In this document: piece by piece, positions 1 to 5,059 of the stretch | Layout of the letters: each line of letters opens with the position of its first letter | Position numbering within the stretch: the first letter of the stretch is position 1 | NCBI GenBank assembly: GCA_023416175.1 | Contig: JAEZIE010000078.1 | Location: 1 to 8,697 of the forward strand | Direction: 5' to 3' | From: Bacillota bacterium | GTDB lineage: Bacteria > Bacillota > Clostridia > Christensenellales > CAG-138 | Length of the DNA stretch: 8,697 nucleotides | Program-made: the position numbers and the translations under genes | Notes under the pieces: generated by a model | Told to the model about the DNA's origin: nothing | Database searches by the model: none | Seen by the model: the letters and a program-made list of their open reading frames with translations, nothing else

Positions 1-1442
1 GTAAATACCGTATTTGCGGTAAATCCGCCAAACGCGCTGCCATTGTTGTTGGCCATTGACGAATACGCATACAGAATCTCCGAAAATCCGTGCGCGCCGG
101 AATTTGTTAGCCAACCCGGCGCATCCGGATTCATCACGGCAAGGGCCGTGCCAAGAATGGTCAAAAGCGGAGGTACGAGCACGATAATGCAAACCATCTT
201 CATATCAAACGCTTCCACCTTCTTACCCAGGTATTCCGGCGTCCGGCCGACCATTAGCCCGGCAATGAATACGGTAAGCAATACGAACGCAAGCATGCCG
301 TATAGCCCGCTGCCTACCCCGCCAAATACAATTTCCCCAAGCTGCATTAAAAACATGGGAATCATGCCCCCAAACGGCGTAAAGCTGTCATGCATGGCGT
401 TGACGGAGCCATTGGACGCGGCAGTGGTAACCGTGGCCCAGAGGGAGGATGCCCCCACGCCGTGTATGACTTCCTTCCCTTCCATATTCCCCGCAGCGGT
501 TACGCCTGCGTAGGTTGGGGCAAGGTATTGCTCGCTGGCCGTTACGCCGAAAAGGCATAGGACGAACAAAATCATCATTGCCCCATAGATGGAGCGCCCC
601 TGCTTTGCGTCATTTACCGCTTTGCCAAAGGAAACGCAGAGCGCTGCCGGAATCAACAGGATGGAGAGCGTTTGTGTTAGGTTAGAGAGCGGCGTGGAAT
701 TTTCAAACGGGTATGCAGAGTTCATGCCAAAGAATCCGCCGCCGTTTGTCCCCAGCTGCTTGATGGCGACCTGGCTGGCAGCAGGCCCCAATGGCAATAC
801 CTGTACGAGCCCGCCCTCTAATGTAACAACTTCACGGTAAGGAGCAAGCGTCTGCACGACGCCCTGCGAAACCAACAGCACTGCCACCACAAAGGACAGC
901 GGAATCAAAATATAAAGCGTCGTCCTGACAAGATCAACCCAAAAACTTCCCAGCGTGCTTTTTTGCTTGAATACGAACCCTCTCATCAGCGCAAACAGCA
1001 CAGCGATGCCCGCTGCTGCGGAAACGAAGTTCTGCACGGTCAGCCCAAGAAACTGTGTCAGGTAGGAGAGCGTGCTCTCCCCCGAATATGCCTGCCAGTT
1101 GGTGTTACTCACAAAGCTGGCGGAAGTGCTGAACGCTAAGTGCCAGCTTGTTGCCTGCATGTTTTCCGGGTTAAACGGCAAGATGCCCTGAAGCATCTGC
1201 AGCGCCCACAGGAAAATAAGGCTGATCAAACTGAACAGCAGCACCGAGAAGGTATATCTTTTTGCCCCCATCTCCTCATTTTCCTTGACGCCCATCAGCC
1301 GGTAAATCCCTTTTTCCACAGGGTACAATACGCGGGTCAAAAAAACCTTTTCCCCGGCCAGCACCCGGTACATATAGATTCCAAGCGGAACCGACAGCCC
1401 TACTAAAAGAGCGATGAAAAGCACGTCCTGCAGAATGTTCAT
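1..1442 (-). CDS. kdpA: KdpA, potassium-translocating subunit of the Kdp P-type ATPase (C-terminus off the window)
   Basis: Membrane subunit that forms the K+ channel-like pathway of the KdpFABC pump, which imports K+ at very low external concentration. The reading frame starts at ATG 1442 and stays open to the left edge, giving about 480 of the roughly 560 residues usual for KdpA. All four selectivity-filter regions are visible: SNTNWQAYSGES (about residue 112), GTNGGGFFGMNSAYPFEN (from Gly231), SNGSVNAMHDS (around Asn344-Gly345) and NNNGSAFGGF (Gly468). Many hydrophobic segments separate them, and the N-terminus (MNILQDVLFIALLVG) is a membrane helix as expected. The start lies 2 nt after the kdpF stop (TGA-gt-ATG), so translation is probably coupled. 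kdpB and kdpC would be expected beyond the left edge. No frameshift or missing filter glycine was seen. Identification is near certain. Confidence 0.97.
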   Translation of the reverse strand, partial: MNILQDVLFIALLVGLSVPLGIYMYRVLAGEKVFLTRVLYPVEKGIYRLMGVKENEEMGAKRYTFSVLLFSLISLIFLWALQMLQGILPFNPENMQATSWHLAFSTSASFVSNTNWQAYSGESTLSYLTQFLGLTVQNFVSAAAGIAVLFALMRGFVFKQKSTLGSFWVDLVRTTLYILIPLSFVVAVLLVSQGVVQTLAPYREVVTLEGGLVQVLPLGPAASQVAIKQLGTNGGGFFGMNSAYPFENSTPLSNLTQTLSILLIPAALCVSFGKAVNDAKQGRSIYGAMMILFVLCLFGVTASEQYLAPTYAGVTAAGNMEGKEVIHGVGASSLWATVTTAASNGSVNAMHDSFTPFGGMIPMFLMQLGEIVFGGVGSGLYGMLAFVLLTVFIAGLMVGRTPEYLGKKVEAFDMKMVCIIVLVPPLLTILGTALAVMNPDAPGWLTNSGAHGFSEILYAYSSMANNNGSAFGGFTANTVF

Positions 1443-1444
1443 AC

Positions 1445-1534
1445 TCACAGTTTTTCACCCCAAAACAGCACATAAAAGAGGTATCCAAGCAAGGCGATGC
1501 AAATGACACCCGATACCATCAAAACAACTTCCAT
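1445..1534 (-). CDS. kdpF: KdpF, small stabilising subunit of the Kdp ATPase
   Basis: A 29-residue single-helix membrane peptide placed immediately before kdpA. In known Kdp complexes KdpF packs against KdpA and stabilises the assembly. The peptide starts MEVVLMVSGVICIALL and ends GYLFYVLFWGEKL. The hydrophobic stretch followed by GY(L)xY and a short acidic/basic tail matches the KdpF pattern (E. coli ends GYLVYALINAEAF). ATG at 1534 is preceded by GGGAG with 7 nt spacing. The stop is 2 nt before the kdpA start. Position, length and C-terminal motif agree, so the call is firm although the gene is short. Confidence 0.92.
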   Translation of the reverse strand: MEVVLMVSGVICIALLGYLFYVLFWGEKL

Positions 1535-1651
1535 TTGTATACTCCCAACACGTCACTATGCTGCAAACGTCAAGTCCCAACCATTCAGGCGGGGAACCGT
1601 ATGCCTATTCTTTGCCCCTTTGTAAGGCTATCCCCCGCAGCCTGTCGGCTT

Positions 1652-1744
1652 TCAGCGGCGGCGTATGTTCGCCCACCATTGGATGACGCACAGCACTGTA
1701 AGAAGAATGACAATCCCCCAAATCACCGTTCCGACCCAGTCCAT
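1652..1744 (-). CDS. 30-residue predicted membrane peptide at the head of the kdp operon, family not recognised
   Basis: A short open frame starting ATG 1744 and ending TGA at 1652. It is preceded by GGAG with 7 nt spacing, as good a ribosome site as that of kdpF. The peptide opens MDWVGTVIWGIVILLTVL, continues through CVIQWW, and ends ANIRRR: one hydrophobic helix of about 20 residues with a Trp-rich interface and three C-terminal arginines, suggesting the C-terminus lies in the cytoplasm (positive-inside rule). It lies 117 nt upstream of kdpF on the same strand. I do not recognise it as KdpF: it lacks the GYLxY tail. It could be a second small Kdp subunit, a regulatory peptide, or a leader peptide. 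Support is the start signal, the membrane-like composition and the context; no homology was tested. Confidence 0.62.
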   Translation of the reverse strand: MDWVGTVIWGIVILLTVLCVIQWWANIRRR

Positions 1745-1770
1745 AAAATCACTCCGTTTTACAGTTTTCC

Positions 1771-1785
1771 GCAGGGTTTTCCTGC
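1771..1785 (-). promoter_or_regulatory. Small hairpin in the kdp leader
   Basis: GCAGG and CCTGC form a 5-bp stem around a 5-nt loop, 26 nt upstream of the start of the 30-residue membrane peptide. It has no U-run and is too small for a convincing terminator or known riboswitch. It may only affect leader structure. Confidence 0.25.
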
Positions 1786-1821
1786 TTACGGTTGGAGTAT
1801 AACAAAATAAAAATTAAGGCA

Positions 1822-1849
1822 GTGTCAATATAGACCTGCGGCGTGTCAA
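1822..1849 (-). repeat. TTGACAC direct repeat, 21-bp period, upstream of kdp genes
   Basis: On the minus strand TTGACACgCC and TTGACACtgCC start exactly 21 bp apart, i.e. two helical turns, so two protein subunits could bind the same DNA face. They lie 78-105 bp upstream of the first small gene of the kdp operon. This is the arrangement expected of a response-regulator operator (KdpE would be the obvious candidate), but each copy also resembles a -35 hexamer. The second copy has TGTTAT after an 18-bp spacer and TATACT after 21 bp, so it may be part of a promoter. Confidence 0.35.
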
Positions 1850-1877
1850 GAAGTTGGCAAGATTTATATGAATACCT

Positions 1878-1906
1878 GTAATAAAGCGGGAGAGCTGATT
1901 GGTCAA
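1878..1906 (-). promoter_or_regulatory. Candidate sigma-A promoter for the kdp operon
   Basis: Reading on the minus strand, TTGACC (5/6 match to the -35 consensus) is followed after exactly 17 bp by TATTAC (4/6 match to the -10). Transcription would start near 1871 and give a leader of about 127 nt that contains the TTGACAC repeat. A second possible promoter starts at TTGACA 1827. Which one is used cannot be settled by eye. Confidence 0.35.
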
Positions 1907-1958
1907 CACAGTCCAAGATTTGGCCCATCCGATAAACCAACTCTGGAATCCTGGAAGC

Positions 1959-1988
1959 TTGAATAGCAGGATGACTTCAGCCTTTAAT
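1959..1988 (+). promoter_or_regulatory. Candidate sigma-A promoter for the Fnr-family regulator
   Basis: TTGAAT (4/6 to -35), an 18-bp spacer, then TTTAAT (5/6 to -10). Transcription would begin near 1995, about 70 nt before the regulator's TTG start. The rest of the divergent region (1745-2064) holds the kdp promoter candidates, the TTGACAC repeat and a short dyad; I see no convincing FNR box in it, so autoregulation by the regulator's own family site is not supported. Confidence 0.35.
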
Positions 1989-2013
1989 GATGATAAGATA
2001 ATTCAAATACTGC

Positions 2014-2025
2014 TACCAAATGGTA
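2014..2025. promoter_or_regulatory. Short dyad TACCA-aa-TGGTA in the regulator leader
   Basis: A 12-bp inverted repeat with perfect 5-bp arms sits between the candidate promoter and the ribosome site of the Fnr-family gene. It could be an operator placed to block transcription, or chance; there is no second copy elsewhere that I noticed. Confidence 0.22.
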
Positions 2026-2050
2026 TTCTCGCTGGCCCCATAAATCCGAA

Positions 2051-2078
2051 AGGAGGGATCATGATTGCCGGAATGTAG
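2051..2078 (+). promoter_or_regulatory. Ribosome site with a decoy ATG ahead of the TTG start
   Basis: AGGAGG at 2051-2056 is 8 nt from the TTG at 2065, which opens the regulator frame. An ATG at 2061, only 4 nt from the same AGGAGG, opens a different frame of five codons (MIAGM) ending in TAG at 2076-2078. In the regulator frame the codon just before TTG is the stop TGA (2062-2064), so TTG is the first possible start, and the next in-frame ATG is residue 32. The overlap may lower initiation on the regulator. Confidence 0.55.
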
Positions 2079-2781
2079 TTGCTGTGAAGGGCTCTGCGTG
2101 CTGAAGGTTCCTGTCTTTTCTTCCTTGAACAGGGAGGACCTCCTCCATATTTCGCGTATGATTCGGCACCAGGAATATGCAAAAGGTGAAACGCTTTTTT
2201 CCGAGGAAAACGCCCCCGATGCCCTTATAATTGTCAACGAGGGAAGCATTAAGGCATATAAGCTTACCCCCGATGGCAGGGAACAGATTCTGTACGTGTT
2301 TTCTGAAGGGGATTTTTTCGGCGAACGCAACCTCTTTGGCAGGCAGAGAACCGCTTATGCAGCGGAAGCACTGGAACCGGTTAAAACCTGTTCGCTGACA
2401 AAGGAACGCTTTCATGACCTGCTGCGATCTTATCCGGAGATCGCGGTTAAAATTATCGAAGAGCTTGAGGAACGCATTGCGCGGATGGAGAACTCTCTGC
2501 AGAGTATCGGCGTACGCAGCATCGAGGCGCGTATCAGCGCGCTGCTCCTGGAGCTGGCTTCTAAATATGGACAGATGGTACCGGAGGGGACGCTAATCCG
2601 CCTGCCGCTCAGCCGAGAGGGCATGGCAAATTACCTTGGCATTGCCCGCGAAACGGTCAGCAGGAAGCTCGGTCAGATGGAAAACGAGGGCATTATCCGG
2701 TCCGTCAGCAACAAAAGCATTCTATTGCTTGACCAGGAAGCGATAAAGAATTCTGCGGGTTTTTTCCCTACCTTTCAATAA
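2065..2781 (+). CDS. Crp/Fnr-family transcription regulator with a probable Fe-S cluster (FNR-like)
   Basis: A 238-residue cytoplasmic regulator. Residues 12-110 form the cyclic-nucleotide-like beta-roll (GETLFSEE, EGDFFGERNLFG), about 125-150 the dimer helix (IIEELEERIARMEN), and 180-212 the winged helix-turn-helix. The N-terminus MPECSCCEGLC carries Cys4, 6, 7 and 11. A fourth cysteine, Cys109 in VKTCSLTKERF, aligns by position with Cys122 of E. coli FNR, so a [4Fe-4S] cluster sensing oxygen or nitric oxide is likely. The recognition helix ARETVSRKL has the E-x-x-S-R pattern (Glu196, Ser199, Arg200) that in FNR reads TTGAT; a matching box lies directly after the gene. TTG start is forced by an in-frame stop just upstream and supported by AGGAGG. 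The cAMP-contact pattern of true CRP is not evident. Likely controls the adjacent ric; the ligand is inferred. Confidence 0.9.
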   Translation: MPECSCCEGLCVLKVPVFSSLNREDLLHISRMIRHQEYAKGETLFSEENAPDALIIVNEGSIKAYKLTPDGREQILYVFSEGDFFGERNLFGRQRTAYAAEALEPVKTCSLTKERFHDLLRSYPEIAVKIIEELEERIARMENSLQSIGVRSIEARISALLLELASKYGQMVPEGTLIRLPLSREGMANYLGIARETVSRKLGQMENEGIIRSVSNKSILLLDQEAIKNSAGFFPTFQ

Positions 2782-2782
2782 T

Positions 2783-2796
2783 TTGATTACAATCAC
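2783..2796 (+). promoter_or_regulatory. FNR box upstream of ric
   Basis: TTGATtacaATCAC matches the FNR consensus TTGAT-N4-ATCAA at 9 of 10 fixed positions. It begins 2 nt after the regulator stop codon. Its centre (2789.5) falls at -41.5 relative to a start near 2831 predicted from the -10 element, the standard class II activator position. The regulator encoded next door has the ExxSR helix expected to read this half-site. Confidence 0.72.
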
Positions 2797-2815
2797 AGAT
2801 ATCCTTCTCACCCGC

Positions 2816-2824
2816 TGTTAGAAT
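2816..2824 (+). promoter_or_regulatory. Extended -10 element of the ric promoter
   Basis: TGtTAGAAT is an extended -10 (TGn plus TAGAAT, 5/6 to TATAAT). No good -35 hexamer is present at the proper distance; the FNR box occupies that place, which suits an activator-dependent promoter. The start would be near 2831, 32 nt before the ric ATG. Confidence 0.55.
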
Positions 2825-2862
2825 GAAGACAACATCAAAAACAGCTATGAGGAGGAATTACA

Positions 2863-3525
2863 ATGATCAACAATCAAACGGTTGGCACTGTTGCGGCATC
2901 TATACCGGAAGCGCTGCACGTTTTTCGAAAGCTTGAAATAGACTTCTGCTGCGGCGGCAAAAAGCCGCTGACGGAAGCGCTCGCTGAAAAGGGCGTAAGC
3001 CCGGATCAGTTTTATGAACTGGTGGAAAAGGAAAAGACCAGAAAAGAAACTGTAGAACGCAAGGACTTTTCCAACATGAGTCAGGCTGTTCTTTCCACGT
3101 ATATCGAGGATACGCATCACGCATATTTGCGGGATGCTCTCCCGGAAATTGATGCCTTGCTGCTTGCAGTGCTGCGCGCTCACGGTAAAAATCATGGGGA
3201 GCTGTTTGAAGTATATCAGCTATTCGGAAGATTGAAGACCGAATTGGAACAGCACCTGATTAAGGAGGAAACGTTGCTTTTCCCCGCGCTTAGTCAGGAA
3301 GGGGCGCAAGAACAAATCAGGAGCCTGTCTGCCGAAATCATTGGAGAACACGAGGCCGCCGGGAAAATTCTTGAGGATCTTGTAAGGGTGACCAGGGGCT
3401 TTGAAGTTCCCTCCGATGCGTGCCTGAGTTACGAACGGGTATATACGCTGCTTCCAGCCTTAATAGAGGATCTGCATACGCATATCCATTTGGAGAACAA
3501 TATTCTTCTGAAAGATGTGGGCTAA
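2863..3525 (+). CDS. ric: Ric/ScdA/YtfE-type di-iron protein for repair of iron-sulfur centres
   Basis: A 220-residue cytoplasmic protein, the same length as E. coli YtfE, that repairs Fe-S clusters damaged by nitric oxide or oxidants, probably as an iron donor. Residues 5-55 form the ScdA N-terminal domain, with the conserved pair Cys29-Cys30 in DFCCGG. Residues 80-220 form a hemerythrin-like four-helix bundle. Its ligand set is complete when aligned with YtfE: His86, His107, His131 and Glu135 (HLIKEE), His163 (GEHEAAG), His207 and Glu211 (HIHLEN). ATG 2863 has a GAGGAGG site about 7 nt upstream. It sits 81 nt after the Fnr-like gene, with its own FNR box and extended -10, so it is probably expressed independently as a target of that regulator. 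Family call is very secure; whether it serves NO defence, oxygen defence or both is inferred. Confidence 0.95.
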   Translation: MINNQTVGTVAASIPEALHVFRKLEIDFCCGGKKPLTEALAEKGVSPDQFYELVEKEKTRKETVERKDFSNMSQAVLSTYIEDTHHAYLRDALPEIDALLLAVLRAHGKNHGELFEVYQLFGRLKTELEQHLIKEETLLFPALSQEGAQEQIRSLSAEIIGEHEAAGKILEDLVRVTRGFEVPSDACLSYERVYTLLPALIEDLHTHIHLENNILLKDVG

Positions 3526-3557
3526 TTGTCCATAACCTTTAAATTGCAGTAACGAGA

Positions 3558-3581
3558 AAGGCCGCCTTGCTGGGCGGCCTT
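3558..3581. terminator. Terminator-like hairpin between convergent genes
   Basis: AAGGCCGCC and GGCGGCCTT form a perfect 9-bp GC-rich stem around a 6-nt loop (TTGCTG). It lies 32 nt after ric and 24 nt after the importer operon, so it can serve both strands. The U-run is poor on the plus strand (TCCTGAATCT) and only partial on the minus strand (TTTCTCGTT). Confidence 0.75.
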
Positions 3582-3605
3582 CCTGAATCTATAGAACTAT
3601 TTCCG

Positions 3606-4304
3606 TTACACAGCCAAATAATGCTTGGCGATCTCCTCGGTAAGCTCACAAGTCTTTCCTCTGGCCACGATCTGCCCTTTTTGCATCATCAGATAACTGT
3701 CAGCCAGTTTTCTTGCAAACTTCAGGTTCTGCTCCACCACAATGGTGGTGATAGACATTTCCTCGGAAATAGAAATCAGGATATCGGCGATTTCTGCCAC
3801 GATATTGGGCTGTATCCCCTCGGTGGGTTCATCAAGCAGCATGACACTGGGCGACGCCATCAGGCACCGTGCGATGGCAAGCTGCTGCTGGAGCCCGCCC
3901 GAAAGTACCCCACCTTTGCGCTCCAGATGGACATTGAGCGAAGGAAAATACTCCAGCACCTTTTTCATCTGCTTTGCGCAGTTGATCCCTTCATGCCCAA
4001 GCATGCCCAGCTCCAGATTATCCTTTACGGTGAGGTTGGATAATATCTCTCTGCCCTGCGGTACATATCCTATTCCCGCTCGGGAGCGCAGATAGGGTGG
4101 CATTTTGCTGATGTTCCTTCCTTCGAACTCGATCATCCCCGCCTCAAGCGGCAGCACCCCGATCAGGCTTTTGAGAAGCGTCGTCTTTCCTACGCCGTTG
4201 CGCCCCAATATTGCAATACGCGCCTTGGTTCCGGCCTCAAAAGAAACGCTGGTAATGATTTTGCTTTTGCCATAGTTGACCATCAGGCCCTCTGCCTTCA
4301 GCAT
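3606..4304 (-). CDS. urtE: Urt-type ABC importer, ATP-binding subunit (UrtE/LivF class)
   Basis: A 232-residue cytoplasmic ATPase that powers the importer together with the preceding UrtD-like ATPase. Walker A is GRNGVGKT (34-41), the Q-loop Gln83 in GYVPQGREI, the ABC signature LSGGL (134-138) and Walker B VMLLDE (154-159). The stretch DEPTEGIQPNIV is typical of UrtE rather than amino-acid LivF. The switch position is Gln192 (VVEQN), normal for LivF-class proteins. Unusual: the signature's fifth residue is Leu138 instead of the common Gln (LSGGLQQQ). ATG 4304 overlaps the urtD stop by 7 nt (ATGCTGA), and GGAGGAG inside the end of urtD supplies the ribosome site. It is the last gene of the operon, followed by the 3558-3581 hairpin. 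The substrate cannot be read from this subunit. Confidence 0.93.
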   Translation of the reverse strand: MLKAEGLMVNYGKSKIITSVSFEAGTKARIAILGRNGVGKTTLLKSLIGVLPLEAGMIEFEGRNISKMPPYLRSRAGIGYVPQGREILSNLTVKDNLELGMLGHEGINCAKQMKKVLEYFPSLNVHLERKGGVLSGGLQQQLAIARCLMASPSVMLLDEPTEGIQPNIVAEIADILISISEEMSITTIVVEQNLKFARKLADSYLMMQKGQIVARGKTCELTEEIAKHYLAV

Positions 4305-5059
4305 TCGATTTTCTCCTCCTCGCCCTTTAAATACACGCGGGCTACCTCGGGGTTTTGCTCTATTTCCTCGTATGTTCCCTCGGCCAGCAAGGTACCCTGA
4401 TGCATGACCGTAATGAGATTGCTGATTTGCTTGACGAACTCCATATCGTGTTCCACCACGATGACTGTGTGATCGGCCGCAAGGGCCTGTATCATGCGGC
4501 CTGTTTTTGCGGTTTCCTCCGCAGTCATACCCGCTGTCGGTTCATCAAGTATGATAAGCTTTGGGTCCTGTGCCATCACCATGCCCATTTCGAGCCATTG
4601 CCGCTGACCATGGGAAAGGGAGCAAGCCATTACCATGCGCTCTTCATACAAGCCAACCTGGTGCAATATATCACATACGCGCTCCGCGATCTGCCGGGTC
4701 CGGCGGAAAAACACCGTTTGCGGTATGGAGGAATAACCGTACAGCGCGACCTCCACGTTTTGGTAAGCGGTCATGTTTTCAAACAGGTTGGGGCCCTGGA
4801 ACTTTCGCCCGATCCGATACTTTTGTGAAATCTCGCTGGGGCCTTTCCCAGTGATATCGCACCCGTCAAAAACAATGCTGCCCTGCGTGGGTTTGGTTTT
4901 GCCGGTTATCATGTCCATCAACGTGGTTTTTCCGGCCCCGTTGGGTCCTATGATCACCCGAAGCTCGCACTCTTCCAGCGTAAGGTTCATGTTGCTGACG
5001 GCCTGAAACTTATTAAAATCCACGTATAGCCCGGTTACCTTTAAAATTGGCGCGGCCAT
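4298..5059 (-). CDS. urtD: Urt-type ABC importer, ATP-binding subunit (UrtD/LivG class)
   Basis: A 253-residue cytoplasmic ATPase, partner of UrtE. Walker A is GPNGAGKTT (38-46), the Q-loop region FQGPNLFENMT (87-97), the signature LSHGQ (148-152) followed by RQWLEMGM, Walker B LIILDE (168-173) with DEPTAGMTAEET, and the switch His204 (VVEHD). LSHGQ(K/R)QWLE and AGMTxEET are hallmarks of UrtD. I chose ATG 5059 because AGGAGG lies 7 nt upstream and the start overlaps the urtC stop as TGATG; an in-frame GTG at 5065 would add two residues but crowds the ribosome site. The gene overlaps urtE by 7 nt. The tight overlaps show co-translation of the importer subunits. Confidence 0.93.
   Translation of the reverse strand: MAAPILKVTGLYVDFNKFQAVSNMNLTLEECELRVIIGPNGAGKTTLMDMITGKTKPTQGSIVFDGCDITGKGPSEISQKYRIGRKFQGPNLFENMTAYQNVEVALYGYSSIPQTVFFRRTRQIAERVCDILHQVGLYEERMVMACSLSHGQRQWLEMGMVMAQDPKLIILDEPTAGMTAEETAKTGRMIQALAADHTVIVVEHDMEFVKQISNLITVMHQGTLLAEGTYEEIEQNPEVARVYLKGEEEKIEC

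Noticed and set aside
43..1406. Plus-strand and minus-strand frames within 43-1509 other than kdpA
   Set aside because: The minus-strand KdpA frame explains this region completely, including all four selectivity-filter motifs; the others have no family features.
1896..1907. Possible FNR box CTGATTGGTCAAC between the divergent genes
   Set aside because: The half-sites are too close together (TGA-N4-TCA rather than TTGAT-N4-ATCAA), and on the other strand the same bases read better as a -35 hexamer.
1749..1940. 63-codon minus-strand frame upstream of the kdp genes
   Set aside because: It needs a TTG start without a ribosome site, has no recognisable motif, and covers the candidate kdp promoter, the TTGACAC repeat and the leader hairpin.
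1745..2064. c-di-AMP (ydaO-type) riboswitch upstream of kdp
   Set aside because: Such riboswitches do control K+ uptake genes in Bacillota, but I could not find the conserved core segments on the minus strand here; only small, unrelated stems are present.
3567..4854. Long plus-strand frames opposite the two ATPase genes
   Set aside because: They are antisense shadows: the minus strand encodes intact ATPases with all motifs, and the plus-strand frames have no family features or fitting ribosome sites.
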